Shown here: positions 43,324 through 53,288 of the stretch, piece after piece
Position numbering within the stretch: position 1 is the first letter of the stretch
How the letters are laid out: each line of letters starts with the position of its first letter
Source of the DNA: Actinobacillus equuli
GTDB lineage: Bacteria > Pseudomonadota > Gammaproteobacteria > Enterobacterales > Pasteurellaceae
NCBI RefSeq assembly: GCF_900636745.1
Contig: NZ_LR134310.1
Span: forward strand, 930,001-994,000
Reading direction: 5' to 3'
DNA length: 64,000 bases
Position numbers and translations under genes: made by a program
Notes under the pieces: model-generated
What the model saw: the letters and a program-made list of their open reading frames with translations, nothing else
Databases searched by the model: none
What the model was told of the DNA's origin: nothing

Positions 43324-44415
43324 TTAACTTTTAAGCCACTGCCGAATGAAGTCCACAATCTGCTCAATGTCATTAATATCTAAGCGATTCTCACGTTCGA
43401 GCGGGTAATCAGTCGCTGTCGCAATTGTCCATTGATCTAGCTCCGGTAACGGTTTTTCAATCGCTTGGCGATGCAGCTGAATCTTTGCGATCGACTCATG
43501 TTTGAAACCTTCCACCAAAATCAAATCGACTGCTTTACGATCAAATTTTGCAATTAACTGCTGAAAATCGACCGCTTGTACCGGTGTTTCGGTCATTAAT
43601 GCCCAGCGCTCTTCACATACAATCATAGTCGGGTTTGCACCGGCTACACGCAAACGGTGGCTATCTTTACCCGGTTTATCTACTTCGACATTGTGATGCG
43701 AATGTTTAATCAGCCCGACTCTAATGTGACAAGCGGTCAATTTGGGAATTAATTTTTCCAACAAGGTGGTTTTACCGGTGCCGCTATAGCCGGTAATACC
43801 CAATAATTTAGGTGTTGTCGTTGGTATGGCCTGATAATGCGCCAGATCTTCAAAAGTATTCATATTTTGAAAAGCCGGTTTTTGTTCCGAAAAATCTACG
43901 GCAACACTTTTTTGTGTTTGGAAAAAATGGAATAAGCGACGTTCACCACTTGCCAGATAAAGACGAAGCGGTTCAACCACCGAATGATGAATTAATGCAA
44001 TGGTAGGATGCGCTCGCTCGCCGTCATGCACATAAGCAATTTGAGCTTGGTTGATTGCCAATGCCACTGAGAGTTTTTTCACTAAATTATTTGGTAAGAA
44101 CGGCGTATCACACGGGACGAATAACAGGTATTCACTGTTAATCTTTTCAAACCCGGAAAGCATTCCGCTCAGAGGTCCTTGGAAATCGCTCAAACTATCG
44201 CAATAAAAAGGCAAATCAGGAAACTGTGTTTGATATTCCGCTTGTGAACGATTGATATTCAAATGAATCTGAGCAATCTGCGGCGTAAGGCGCTCTACAA
44301 TATGCGCAATCAATGTTTTATTGTTTAATTGCTGTAAGCCTTTTTCTACACCATTCATACGGCGAGCAAGCCCACCGGATAAAATCACTGCAGTAATTTG
44401 ATCTATTTGTCGCAT
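43324..44415 (-). CDS. mobA: Fused molybdenum cofactor guanylyltransferase MobA - MobB adaptor
   Basis: A 363-aa fusion. Residues 1-190 are MobA (AVILSGGLARRMNGVEKGLQQLN, FVPCDTPFLP, RRLFHFFQ) which attaches GMP to molybdopterin. Residues about 200-363 are MobB, a GTP-binding protein (GITGYSGTGKTTLLEKLIP Walker A, LIKHSHHNVEVDKPGKDSHRLR). In many enteric bacteria the two are adjacent separate genes; the fusion keeps them in equal amounts. Supplies MGD cofactor for anaerobic reductases. Confidence 0.93.
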   Translation of the reverse strand: MRQIDQITAVILSGGLARRMNGVEKGLQQLNNKTLIAHIVERLTPQIAQIHLNINRSQAEYQTQFPDLPFYCDSLSDFQGPLSGMLSGFEKINSEYLLFVPCDTPFLPNNLVKKLSVALAINQAQIAYVHDGERAHPTIALIHHSVVEPLRLYLASGERRLFHFFQTQKSVAVDFSEQKPAFQNMNTFEDLAHYQAIPTTTPKLLGITGYSGTGKTTLLEKLIPKLTACHIRVGLIKHSHHNVEVDKPGKDSHRLRVAGANPTMIVCEERWALMTETPVQAVDFQQLIAKFDRKAVDLILVEGFKHESIAKIQLHRQAIEKPLPELDQWTIATATDYPLERENRLDINDIEQIVDFIRQWLKS

Positions 44416-44500
44416 TTTATGTCCAAGTTTTTTGCAAAAGTGTGGCTAAAAGTATATGATTCTGAACACTTTTCAACAAGGATTTTTAAGGAAGCAAAGT

Positions 44501-44770
44501 ATGAAATGCAAACGTTTAGAAGAATTACTTGAATTATTAGGTGAACATTGGCGCAAGAATCCGGATTTACATCTCATCGATATTCTGCAGCAACTTTCGG
44601 TTGAGGTAGGTGAGCCGGATAACTATACGGCATTACGTGATGAAGTGTTAATTTATCAATTAAAAATGCGCAATGCGGATAAACATGAGCCGATTCCCGG
44701 TATTAAAAAAGATTATGAAGAAGATTTTAAAACGGCATTATTACGTGCCCGTGGAATTTTAAACGACTAA
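44501..44770 (+). CDS. yihD: YihD family protein (DUF1040)
   Basis: An 89-aa protein from ATG 44501 (AAGGAAG upstream), matching the usual YihD length; the longer frame from 44456 has no ribosome-binding site. MKCKRLEELLELLGEHWRKNPDLHLIDILQQLSVEVGEPDNYTAL is the family signature. Function unknown. It sits 36 bp before dsbA, as in many gammaproteobacteria. Confidence 0.93.
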   Translation: MKCKRLEELLELLGEHWRKNPDLHLIDILQQLSVEVGEPDNYTALRDEVLIYQLKMRNADKHEPIPGIKKDYEEDFKTALLRARGILND

Positions 44771-44806
44771 TATAGTCCAATAGGCGAATCTATTTGAGGA
44801 AACATA

Positions 44807-45445
44807 ATGAAAAAATTTGCATTAAAATCAGTATTAGTAGCACTTTCTGCACTTTTCACCGTAAACTCAGCAGCATTAGCAGCAACGCCGGCAGAAGGTA
44901 AAGAATATACGCAAGTGCGCCAAGCGCCTTCAGCGCAAAAAGAAGTAGTGGAATTTTTCTCGTTCTACTGTCCGCACTGCTATGATTTTGAATTAACTTA
45001 TAAAATCCCAAGCCAAATTAAACAAGCACTTCCACACGACGCTAAATTAGTTCAATATCACGTGAATTTCTTAGGTCGTCAATCCGAGAATTTAACTCGT
45101 GCATGGGCATTAGCGATGGCTCTTGGCGTGGAAGATAAAGTAAAAACCGCATTATTTGAAGCGGCACAAAAAGATGCATTCAAATCAATGGATGATATCA
45201 AAGCGGTATTTACTGCAAACGGCGTTAGCGAAGCGGATTTTGATAATGGTATCAACAGTTTTGCGGTAAACGGTTTAGTCAATAAACAGGTGCAACTCGC
45301 GGAAGATTTTAAAATTCGCGGCGTACCAGCCTTTTTTGTAAACGGTCAATATCAACTCAATATGGAAGGTTTTGCCGATTCCGCCTCAACCAATGAATTT
45401 GTTAAACGCTATGTAGAAGCGGTGACTTTTTTAATTAAAAAATAA
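44807..45445 (+). CDS. dsbA: Thiol:disulfide interchange protein DsbA
   Basis: A 212-aa periplasmic oxidase with a signal peptide (LKSVLVALSALFTVNSAALAA), CPHC active site (FFSFYCPHCYDFE), a helical insertion and the cis-Pro loop IRGVPAFFVNG. Introduces disulfides into exported proteins. Operon with yihD; a hairpin terminator follows. Confidence 0.96.
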   Translation: MKKFALKSVLVALSALFTVNSAALAATPAEGKEYTQVRQAPSAQKEVVEFFSFYCPHCYDFELTYKIPSQIKQALPHDAKLVQYHVNFLGRQSENLTRAWALAMALGVEDKVKTALFEAAQKDAFKSMDDIKAVFTANGVSEADFDNGINSFAVNGLVNKQVQLAEDFKIRGVPAFFVNGQYQLNMEGFADSASTNEFVKRYVEAVTFLIKK

Positions 45446-45473
45446 CGTAAATACAGACAGAGTTAATAATTTT

Positions 45474-45510
45474 AAATGCCGCTCTCAAGATAAGATTGGG
45501 GGCGGCATTT
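45474..45510 (+). terminator. dsbA terminator
   Basis: AAATGCCGC / GCGGCATTT with T residues following, after dsbA. Confidence 0.7.
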
Positions 45511-45592
45511 TTATTTGAAATTCATTGAGATTTGCGTATACGAAAGCGTACAATAATTAAGTATAAAAATCATAATAAGTGAAAAGGAATGT

Positions 45593-48500
45593 ATGAAAAA
45601 GTATAACAAATCTTTACTCTCTTTAAGTCTATGTACGGCCTTACTTGGTTGTAAGGAGAGCGAACAACATAATTCGTCTGCGACTCATCAGTCTCCTACT
45701 CCACCTGTACAGAAAACGCAGGGAATGCCATCTTCAAGCGTCAAACTTCAAGACATTGTACATGAAGTCATTTCTGATCAAGCCAAATCGGATCTATCTA
45801 AAGAACTGCTTACGGCTCCGATCTATACAGCAAAAGGTGAGGGAGTCATTCAATATCAATCTGTTGAAAAAGACCAACAATTACTTTCTCAGCTTGTTGC
45901 CGAACAAGATGTTAAATATCAAGCACGCTTAGATGCGGAAAAACAAGAAGCGGAACGTCAAGCACGTTTAGAGGCAGAAAAACAGGAAGCGGAACGCCAA
46001 GCACGTTTAGAGGCGGAAAAACAGGAAGCGGAACGTCAAGCACGTTTAGAAGCGGAAAAACAGGAAGCGGAACGTCAAGCACGCTTAGATGCGGAAAAAC
46101 AAGAAGCGGAACGTCAAGCACGTTTAGAGGCAGAAAAACAAGAAGCGGAACGTCAAGCACGTTTAGAGGCAGAAAAACAGGAAGCGGAACGCCAAGCACG
46201 TTTAGAGGCGGAAAAACAGGAAGCGGAACGTCAAGCACGTTTAGAAGCGGAAAAACAGGAAGCGGAACGTCAAGCACGTTTAGAAGCAGAAAAACAAGAA
46301 GCGGAACGCCAGGCACGCTTAGATGCGGAAAAACAAAATCGTTTTGCCGCATCCGAGAATGTTCGGCTAGATGTATTACATAATGTTAATCAAAATGAAA
46401 CAAAACTAAAAGCACCTAAAATTGCGGTGATAGATACCGCATTTAGTAATCAAGAATCGGTTGTCGGTAATATTTTTGGTAACCGTATGCATATTGATTA
46501 TCGTAACTATTTTGGCGGAGCAATCGGGGATAAATGGTCTCACGGTGTATTAGTTAGTACGTTGATTGCAAAAAATAATGCAAATTCTCACTTGTACGGT
46601 TACACCTCTACGGAGGATGATTTCACGATGAACGTGCAAAGCGGAGCATTTAACCATGCTTATAATCAAGGGGTTAGATTATTTAATCTATCGTTCGGTG
46701 TAACGCGAACGACAATGCCGACCGATTATTATGATCATCTTAATATCGGACGCTTTGCAAAGCAGAACGGTATTTTCGTGCTTGCGGCGGGTAATGAACG
46801 AAGTCACTGGGCATCAAATGAGGCTCACATCGTATTAGGAGATCCGGAAATTCAAAACGGTTGGTTAATTGTGAGTTCCGTTCCTTATATCGGCGCAACG
46901 GAATTAGCCGATTATTCCAATAGAATCGGGGAAAAATTGAAAAATTACGGTATTGCCGCACAGGGAAATTGGCAAGTCGATATAAACGGGTTCAATCGAA
47001 CAGGTAACGGTACGTCTTTTGCGACGCCTATTGTTACTGCTGTCGTAGGAAACGTATGGGAAAAATTCTCTTGGTATGATAATCATCTTGCCGTTATGAC
47101 GGTGCTTTCAACGGCAAGTAAACCGGGAAAATTTGAACAGGTTACGGAAGGTTCGGATGATAAATTCGGCTGGGGGATCATTAATCAAGAGCGAGCTTTA
47201 AAAGGAATCGGACGATTTGATACTCGCTTGATGACCAATCGTGACGATAAAGAAAATAAGTTGGTTCGTGTAAATGTTAAGGATGAAGGTTATAGTAAAG
47301 ATCAGCTTACTTGGAGTAATGATATTGCCGGTGATGCGGGGTTGCTTAAAGAAGGTAATGGCGCTTTGTTTTTAACCGGTAATAATCAATATCAAGGTAA
47401 AACGGTAGTTCGAGAGGGTGTTCTAGGCGTTTCCGGAAGTTTACAATCAGACGTTCAGATTGAAAAAGACGGTTCTCTCTATGTGAAAAATACGGAGCAA
47501 GCGGTTAATTTTAATCGTAATCTTACCAATGCGGGTTCTCTTTATGTTTATGGAAAAGGAGCAAGGTTAAAAGGAGATTATATTGCGGATAAGCAAGCCC
47601 GTTTAGTCATTGATATTGATAAATCCGATCTGACGGTAGAGGGAAAAATGCAATTTAATGACAGCCGGATCGTTGCGGACATCGAAAATATAGATACGAT
47701 ACCAAGTCATCAAGCGGCGACTCGTAAGATTGCCTCCGCACAACAGATTACGGGTTACGAAAATCATTATTTTATTTCGACCGGTAATAAGCCTTATATC
47801 GACCTTGAGAAAATAGAGCAAAAAGAGCATAGTTTATTTGCAACTTATAAACGTAATACGACAGCGAAAGCTTTAGCTGTGGCAGGAGCTTCCGCAACGA
47901 CAATGCGTAAAAATACAGCGACGAATGTGGATAATATTATTGATGAAGTCGCTAATGATAGCGGTTCCGGCTTGTATGAGAATACGGTGAGTTTGGTTAA
48001 TCTGTTTTCTGCGGATTTAATACCTGCCGTCGATAGTTTAAGCGGAGAATTGCATGCGACTTTGCCTAATTTATTACTAACTCAAGGTTTTGACGCTAAC
48101 CGTACGCTGCTTAATCGTTTGACTACAACCGTATTTAAAGCCGGTGTGTGGGCAGATTGGCAAGCCGGGAAAAGTAAAAAGACACAAGCGGGATTTAGTA
48201 CTGCGAAGTTTAACCAAAATCGGATGATGCTAGGCTGGGATCACCAAATTGGCGCACATTTAATAGGTTTTGGGATAAATTCCGGTAAAAGTATCGCAAA
48301 ATTAGGGATGGCGGGGCGAGCCGACCTGGATAGCAAAGGCTTATTCGTATATGGAAAATACCGATTTAATCAACCGTATTTATTTGGTAGCTTCGGATCT
48401 CAAATAAATAAAGTAGAGTCGGAACGACTAATGCTGAATAATATTGTTAAGTCGGATTATCGTATTCGACATACTCATCTTTATGGAGAACTTGGTATTG

Positions 48501-48931
48501 AACAAGTGTGGCAAAAGATAAATATTACTCCTTTTATTGGTTATCAATATCAGCATTTAAAACGTGACGGATTTAATGAGCAATTAAACTTCAGTATTAA
48601 GAGTCCTGCTAAGAAATTTGATAGCCATAGTATGTTAGCCGGATTACGAATGAATTATCAGATGATGAATAATCTGTTGTTGAAAATGCAGTTCACTCAG
48701 GCTTATGCTATCGACCCAACTTCGTTTGATTTTGACGGTAATTTTAACGGCTCTAGTCGGAAAGTTCACATTATCGGACAGAAACAGGATCGTTATACTA
48801 GTTGGTTCGGATTGGGATTAGACTATCGGTTAAGTCATTTTAATGTATCTACTCATTACGATTTAGGTATTTCCAATCATAATCAGACTAAAGAACATAG
48901 TTTTTCTATTAGCGGGAAATATGTATTTTAA
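45593..48931 (+). CDS. aasP: AasP-type lipoprotein subtilase autotransporter
   Basis: A 1112-aa protein. Lipobox ALLGC with Cys20 predicts a lipoprotein. Residues about 110-249 hold ten 13-residue units ARL(E/D)AEKQEAERQ plus a partial one, forming a long charged helix. The S8 protease domain has D281 (IAVIDTAF), H317 (WSHGVLV) and S475 (GNGTSFATP). An autotransporter-associated strand region (VVREGVLGVSG) leads to a C-terminal beta-barrel ending in YVF. In A. pleuropneumoniae AasP cleaves surface lipoprotein OmlA. AAGGAA before ATG. The repeat array is probably length-variable. Confidence 0.93.
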   Translation: MKKYNKSLLSLSLCTALLGCKESEQHNSSATHQSPTPPVQKTQGMPSSSVKLQDIVHEVISDQAKSDLSKELLTAPIYTAKGEGVIQYQSVEKDQQLLSQLVAEQDVKYQARLDAEKQEAERQARLEAEKQEAERQARLEAEKQEAERQARLEAEKQEAERQARLDAEKQEAERQARLEAEKQEAERQARLEAEKQEAERQARLEAEKQEAERQARLEAEKQEAERQARLEAEKQEAERQARLDAEKQNRFAASENVRLDVLHNVNQNETKLKAPKIAVIDTAFSNQESVVGNIFGNRMHIDYRNYFGGAIGDKWSHGVLVSTLIAKNNANSHLYGYTSTEDDFTMNVQSGAFNHAYNQGVRLFNLSFGVTRTTMPTDYYDHLNIGRFAKQNGIFVLAAGNERSHWASNEAHIVLGDPEIQNGWLIVSSVPYIGATELADYSNRIGEKLKNYGIAAQGNWQVDINGFNRTGNGTSFATPIVTAVVGNVWEKFSWYDNHLAVMTVLSTASKPGKFEQVTEGSDDKFGWGIINQERALKGIGRFDTRLMTNRDDKENKLVRVNVKDEGYSKDQLTWSNDIAGDAGLLKEGNGALFLTGNNQYQGKTVVREGVLGVSGSLQSDVQIEKDGSLYVKNTEQAVNFNRNLTNAGSLYVYGKGARLKGDYIADKQARLVIDIDKSDLTVEGKMQFNDSRIVADIENIDTIPSHQAATRKIASAQQITGYENHYFISTGNKPYIDLEKIEQKEHSLFATYKRNTTAKALAVAGASATTMRKNTATNVDNIIDEVANDSGSGLYENTVSLVNLFSADLIPAVDSLSGELHATLPNLLLTQGFDANRTLLNRLTTTVFKAGVWADWQAGKSKKTQAGFSTAKFNQNRMMLGWDHQIGAHLIGFGINSGKSIAKLGMAGRADLDSKGLFVYGKYRFNQPYLFGSFGSQINKVESERLMLNNIVKSDYRIRHTHLYGELGIEQVWQKINITPFIGYQYQHLKRDGFNEQLNFSIKSPAKKFDSHSMLAGLRMNYQMMNNLLLKMQFTQAYAIDPTSFDFDGNFNGSSRKVHIIGQKQDRYTSWFGLGLDYRLSHFNVSTHYDLGISNHNQTKEHSFSISGKYVF
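45920..46337 (+). repeat. 39-bp tandem repeat array within aasP
   Basis: Ten full 39-bp units and one partial, all in frame. Silent variants (cgc/cgt, gag/gaa, cag/caa) form an ordered pattern: the unit order in the first four recurs from unit 5 on, indicating a block duplication rather than single-unit slippage. Confidence 0.93.
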
Positions 48932-48932
48932 T

Positions 48933-48960
48933 AAAAAAGGGGGCTACAGCCCCCTTTTTT
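48933..48960. terminator. Bidirectional terminator between aasP and ftsN
   Basis: AAAAAAGGGGGC / GCCCCCTTTTTT with a 4-nt loop; works for both convergent genes. Confidence 0.88.
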
Positions 48961-48973
48961 ATTTTTTATCGCA

Positions 48974-49894
48974 TTACATCGAAACAATTACACATTCCGC
49001 CACACTACGTGCATTTGATTGTGCATTCGAAGCTGCAGCTCTATCTCCTACCGGACCGACAAAAACACGATTCCAATCAGAGTTTGAACTGATACGAGCA
49101 TTAAAACCCGCCATCGCCAAACGAGCCTGCATATTTTCAGCTTGTGCTTTATTTTTAAATGCACCACATTGTAAACCGAAACGTCCGGCTTGATTAGCCG
49201 CTTTGTCTGCCGGTTTCGCTGCACTTGCAACTACTTTCGTTTGCTCCGCTTTTTTCGCTTTTTCTGCACTAAGTTTTGCTTCAATACTTGCTGCAGTTTC
49301 TACCGGTTTCGCAGTTTCAACCGGCACTTGGTTCTGCTTCGCAAGATCTTGCTGTTTCTTCAATTCTGCTTGCTTCCGTTTTTCTTCCGCTAATTTTGCT
49401 GCCTTTTGTTCAGCCGCTTTCTTCGCCGCTAACTCTTCCGGTGTTAATGCGACTACCGCAGGTTGCGCTTCCGTAACCGTTTCCGTCGATGCTGCCGGTG
49501 TCGTTGCTTCAGGCTGAGTCGCTAGTTTTTCTGCTGCTAAACGTGCTGCCTCTTCTTGCTTTAATTTTGCTTCAAGCTGTTGTTTTTGCTCTGCCGAAAG
49601 CTGAGCTAATTTTTCTTGTGATTTCTGGCTATTGTCGGTTAACACCTCACGTGTTTCTAAATCACGAATATAGCTATACACCTCTTCCGGTCGACTTGGT
49701 AAGGCTGGACCTTGAGGCTGTTGAACTGATTGAGTCGGCTGCGCTACAGGCATTGCTTGCGTTGGTGCATTTTCTTTTAATACCCATAAACCAATTCCAC
49801 CAGTCAAAAGCAAGAGGATGATAATCCCTAAAATGAGAGATTTATTAGTGCCCTTTTTTTTGTTCGAGCGGGCTGCATAATCACGTTGTGGCAC
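48974..49894 (-). CDS. ftsN: Cell division protein FtsN (SPOR domain)
   Basis: A 306-aa bitopic protein: basic cytoplasmic N-terminus (MPQRDYAARSNKKKG), one transmembrane helix at about 20-40, a long Gln/Ala/Lys-rich periplasmic region, and a C-terminal SPOR domain (about 228-306, FGLQCGAFKNKAQAENMQARLAMAGF, VFVGPVGDRAAA) that binds septal peptidoglycan. Architecture matches FtsN, the trigger of septal synthesis. Confidence 0.85.
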   Translation of the reverse strand: MPQRDYAARSNKKKGTNKSLILGIIILLLLTGGIGLWVLKENAPTQAMPVAQPTQSVQQPQGPALPSRPEEVYSYIRDLETREVLTDNSQKSQEKLAQLSAEQKQQLEAKLKQEEAARLAAEKLATQPEATTPAASTETVTEAQPAVVALTPEELAAKKAAEQKAAKLAEEKRKQAELKKQQDLAKQNQVPVETAKPVETAASIEAKLSAEKAKKAEQTKVVASAAKPADKAANQAGRFGLQCGAFKNKAQAENMQARLAMAGFNARISSNSDWNRVFVGPVGDRAAASNAQSNARSVAECVIVSM

Positions 49895-50006
49895 GATAAC
49901 ACCTTATCTTATTAGACCTAAAAACTATCAAAGATTATAATCCTACTAAAAAAACAGTGCCTTGCCTAGAAGTTCATAGGACAAGCGGTCTGATTTTCAC
50001 AAAAAT

Positions 50007-50762
50007 TTACGCAGATTTTAAATGTGAAAGATAAACATCAAAGCGGTGATTTTTTGTTGTTTGAGAAAAGTCAGGTTTTTGTTCCGCTAAAAAAGGCGCA
50101 TAGTCAGGACGTTTGACTACAACTCTTTTGCGGGCAAGCGATTTTGCCGGCGCAAAGAAATCATCCGAATCCAAATCTGCACCAACTAAATGTTGGAATA
50201 CTCGCATTTCTTTTTTCACTAATGCGCTTTTTTGTTTATGCGGATACATCGGGTCGAGATAAACCACATCGGCGGCTTGCTGTTCTGCATCCAGTAACGA
50301 GATATTACGCTCATCAGCTAAAATCATTCGTTCCTGCATAAACCCGCCGATTTCCGGATCGGCATAAGCTCTTGCCAAACCGTCTTCTAAGAGAGCGGCA
50401 ACAATCGGATTACGTTCGACTAATAACACTTTGCAACCGATAGAGGCTAACACAAAAGCATCTCTGCCAAGTCCTGCCGTCGCATCAATCACCGTGGGTA
50501 AGTAGTCCCCTTTAATTCCAACCGCTTTTGCGACCGCCTCGCCTCGACCACCACCGAATTTACGGCGGTGCGCCATGGTACCATCGACAAAATTTACCGC
50601 TATCGCACCAAGTTTCGGCTCGTCCAGTTTACGTAATTCTAAACGTTCGTCAGTCAACACTAAGGCTAATATGGCAGATTGATCATGAGTTAACTGCCAT
50701 TTGTCACAAATTTGCTGAAATTTCTCAGCATTTGAAGATTCGTTGATAAGTTGAATTGTCAT
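50007..50762 (-). CDS. rsmJ: 16S rRNA (guanine1516-N2)-methyltransferase RsmJ
   Basis: A 251-aa SAM-dependent methyltransferase: [49 protein letters not shown] (SAM site) and [15 protein letters not shown] (DPMYP). ATG 50762 is chosen over the upstream GTG 50774. Modifies 16S rRNA. A USS lies just downstream. Confidence 0.93.
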   Translation of the reverse strand: MTIQLINESSNAEKFQQICDKWQLTHDQSAILALVLTDERLELRKLDEPKLGAIAVNFVDGTMAHRRKFGGGRGEAVAKAVGIKGDYLPTVIDATAGLGRDAFVLASIGCKVLLVERNPIVAALLEDGLARAYADPEIGGFMQERMILADERNISLLDAEQQAADVVYLDPMYPHKQKSALVKKEMRVFQHLVGADLDSDDFFAPAKSLARKRVVVKRPDYAPFLAEQKPDFSQTTKNHRFDVYLSHLKSA

Positions 50763-50795
50763 TATATTAATCACAAAAGATTATTCAGTTCGGTA

Positions 50796-50877
50796 ATTCA
50801 CTACGGAAAACACGGAGGTATATAGAATAAGAAAAATTAGGTTCCATTTCCGTACCGTCTGAGCATTCCGTGGAAAT
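50796..50877. repeat. CACGGAA-type repeat element between two genes
   Basis: Starts ATTCACTACGGAAAACACGG and ends with CATTCCGTGGAAAT, matching the ends of the element at 41785-41908. About 80 bp, imperfectly inverted; looks like a small mobile or REP-like repeat. Confidence 0.5.
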
Positions 50878-50878
50878 A

Positions 50879-51547
50879 TCAACCAAATAATTGGTTAAAA
50901 TGTTCAAGTAAGCAGGCTTTGCCGGCAAGCGGTTCATTTTGCCACGATTTTTGCAAAATCTCATGACTGAATAGCTTTTCATATTCCGCGGAAATCGGAC
51001 GATAACTGATATGCCAAGGCTCATAGCCTACTTTCGCATTATGAATACCATCGAAAGGGAAATAAAAACCGAAACGCTCGGCATTATGATGAAGCCATTC
51101 GGCTAATGGCGCGAAATAACCACCGGTTTGGTATTCCCAAGGCTCGAGCTGTAAATTTTGCCCTTCCGGCAGCAAATCGGGATCAAAAATATCAATTTCC
51201 GTCCCCCAATGATGCCGGCTTGAACCAGGTACTGCCGACCAGCGCATCATCGCTTGAATTTTCTGTAAATCGTCCAATTTACTCATATCAATCGCACAGC
51301 CGTTATCATCATGTACCTTACGCTCCCCATTAAATTTTGCATTCCAAATTAGCATTTGGCGCTCGAAATCACGATAAGTGCTAGCCGGCTGTAAATTAAA
51401 ACCGGCTTCTTTTGCCGCCTGCTGCAATGCAAGAAAAGCATCGACCACCTCAGCTTGCAGAAAGTGTTTATCCGATAACGGATTCGGCAACGACACAAGA
51501 TGTTCGCGTGTTTTACCGGTTAGGATGTCGGTTAGATGTTGTATCAT
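50879..51547 (-). CDS. M15 family D-alanyl-D-alanine carboxypeptidase-like metallopeptidase
   Basis: A 222-aa VanY/LAS-type protein: QPASTYRDFERQMLIW, SRHHWGTEIDIFDP (zinc SxHxxGxxxD motif) and YEPWHISYRP (final catalytic and zinc residues). No obvious signal peptide, so possibly cytoplasmic or missing an export signal. Probably trims peptidoglycan peptides. Thirty bp downstream of dapE. Confidence 0.85.
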   Translation of the reverse strand: MIQHLTDILTGKTREHLVSLPNPLSDKHFLQAEVVDAFLALQQAAKEAGFNLQPASTYRDFERQMLIWNAKFNGERKVHDDNGCAIDMSKLDDLQKIQAMMRWSAVPGSSRHHWGTEIDIFDPDLLPEGQNLQLEPWEYQTGGYFAPLAEWLHHNAERFGFYFPFDGIHNAKVGYEPWHISYRPISAEYEKLFSHEILQKSWQNEPLAGKACLLEHFNQLFG

Positions 51548-51577
51548 TGAAAAATCTCCTCTTTATTAAAGGGAAAG

Positions 51578-52714
51578 TTATTCGCCATTCAGTAAATTTT
51601 CCAGGATTTGATAATACACTTCGCCACATTTGCCAAGGTCATCAACATTAACACATTCATTCACTTTATGAATGGTGGCATTTAACGGCCCGAATTCAAC
51701 GACTTCCGCTCCCATTAAAGCGATAAAACGCCCATCTGAAGTTCCACCGCCCGTATCTAAACGAGGGGTAATTTTTGTGACATTTTCGACCGCTTGTACC
51801 GCCGCTTTGACCAATTCGCCATTACCGGCTAAAAACGGTTTACCGGATAAATTCCAACTAATACGGTGTTTTAACTGATGTTTAGCTAACATTTCCGCCA
51901 CTTTATTTTTGATCATGTCATCGGTGACTTCAGTACAATAGCGTAAGTTAAATTGCACATATAATTCGCCCGGAATCACATTATTACTGCCGGTTCCCGC
52001 TTTGATATTTGCAATTTGCAAACTGGTCGGTGGGAAAAATTCGTTACCATTATCCCATTGATAAGTGGTTAATTCGGTTAAAAAATTTAATGCCGTATGC
52101 ACCGGATTTTCGGCTAAATGCGGATAAGCGACATGGCCTTGTACACCCTCGATATAAAGATCACCGGTAATTGAACCTCGTCTGCCGTTTTTAATGACAT
52201 CCCCCAATACTTTGCCGCTGGAAGGCTCGCCCACGACACAATAGTGAATCGGTTCGCCTCTTGCCATCAGTGTTTCAACCACTTTTACCGTACCGTCTTT
52301 TGCTGCAGCTTCTTCATCGGAGGTAATTAATAACGCAATCGTGCCGGCATGGTTCGGATTTGCTTTAACAAATTCTTCTGCCGCAACAACCAGAGCGGAA
52401 AGAGAACCTTTCATATCTGCCGCACCACGTCCGTAAAGCATATTATCCACAATACGAGCTTCAAACGGAGGATAAGTCCATTGCACTTCATCACCAACCG
52501 GTACTACATCGGTATGCCCGGCAAATGCAATGACCGGATGAGTACTACCATGCTTTGCCCATAAATTTAACGTATCGCCGAATGGCAACCACTCGAGCGT
52601 AAAGCCTAACTGCTGCAAACGATCTGCAATCACTTGTTGACAGCCTTGGTCAGCCGGACTAATTGAGGGGCGACGAATTAAATCTTGTGCGAGGTTGATG
52701 ATGTTGTTTTTCAT
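51578..52714 (-). CDS. dapE: Succinyl-diaminopimelate desuccinylase
   Basis: A 378-aa M20 metallohydrolase: [34 protein letters not shown] and [20 protein letters not shown] with the two-zinc ligands of DapE. Hydrolyses N-succinyl-L,L-DAP to L,L-DAP. Next to yffB, as in E. coli. Confidence 0.97.
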   Translation of the reverse strand: MKNNIINLAQDLIRRPSISPADQGCQQVIADRLQQLGFTLEWLPFGDTLNLWAKHGSTHPVIAFAGHTDVVPVGDEVQWTYPPFEARIVDNMLYGRGAADMKGSLSALVVAAEEFVKANPNHAGTIALLITSDEEAAAKDGTVKVVETLMARGEPIHYCVVGEPSSGKVLGDVIKNGRRGSITGDLYIEGVQGHVAYPHLAENPVHTALNFLTELTTYQWDNGNEFFPPTSLQIANIKAGTGSNNVIPGELYVQFNLRYCTEVTDDMIKNKVAEMLAKHQLKHRISWNLSGKPFLAGNGELVKAAVQAVENVTKITPRLDTGGGTSDGRFIALMGAEVVEFGPLNATIHKVNECVNVDDLGKCGEVYYQILENLLNGE

Positions 52715-52736
52715 ATTCTAATTTTCCAAAAATAAA

Positions 52737-53087
52737 TTATTTACCGAACGCTTGTTCATATTGTTTGACATCAAAGCCAATGAGCGCAATGCCGTCTTGT
52801 AAAATAATCGGACGTTTAATGAGGGTCGGTTGCTCTAATAGCACTTTTAATGCCGTTGTACGATCCAAATTATTTTTAACCGCTTCATCTAAATTACGCC
52901 AAGTAGTTGAGCGCTTGTTCACCAAAGCTTCCCAACCGAATCGGTTCTCAATTTGTTCAAGCCATTCAGCATTTAATCCTTCTACACGATAGTCATGTAA
53001 AACGGGTTGTAACTGATGTTCTTCAAGCCATTTCAGTGATTTTTTTACCGTATCACAATTTTTAATGCCATATACGCGTACTGTCAT
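52737..53087 (-). CDS. yffB: ArsC/Spx-fold family protein YffB
   Basis: A 116-aa thioredoxin-fold protein: YGIKNCDTVKKSLKWLEEHQ (single active Cys), HDYRVEGL, PTLIKRPIILQDG. Arsenate-reductase-like, role unclear. Pair with dapE, 22-bp gap. Confidence 0.92.
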   Translation of the reverse strand: MTVRVYGIKNCDTVKKSLKWLEEHQLQPVLHDYRVEGLNAEWLEQIENRFGWEALVNKRSTTWRNLDEAVKNNLDRTTALKVLLEQPTLIKRPIILQDGIALIGFDVKQYEQAFGK

Positions 53088-53288
53088 GATGGGTTCCTTT
53101 AAATTGGTTCGAAAAGTTGAATACTCTAGTGCTTTTTGTAGCGTGATACAAGGCTATCACAAAATATTCTCCAATAATTTATCGTGATTAATAAGTTAAA
53201 ATTAAGACAATAAATTATAAAATTTGTAATGAAAAATTAAAAATAGTCTGTATAATTTGCGAACTCTTCTAAAAAGGTACTACCACTA

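Noticed and set aside
45920-46337. 39-bp repeats at CRISPR-like size
   Set aside because: Repeats are contiguous without spacers, in frame and code for a charged helix within aasP, so this is not a CRISPR array.
45912-46352. 146-codon antisense ORF across the aasP repeats
   Set aside because: It is a mirror of the repeat array (Val/Pro/Leu periodic sequence) with no ribosome-binding site.
49203-49517. Antisense ORFs over ftsN
   Set aside because: Phe/Ala/Ser-rich mirrors of the Lys/Glu/Ala-rich FtsN linker with no supporting signals.
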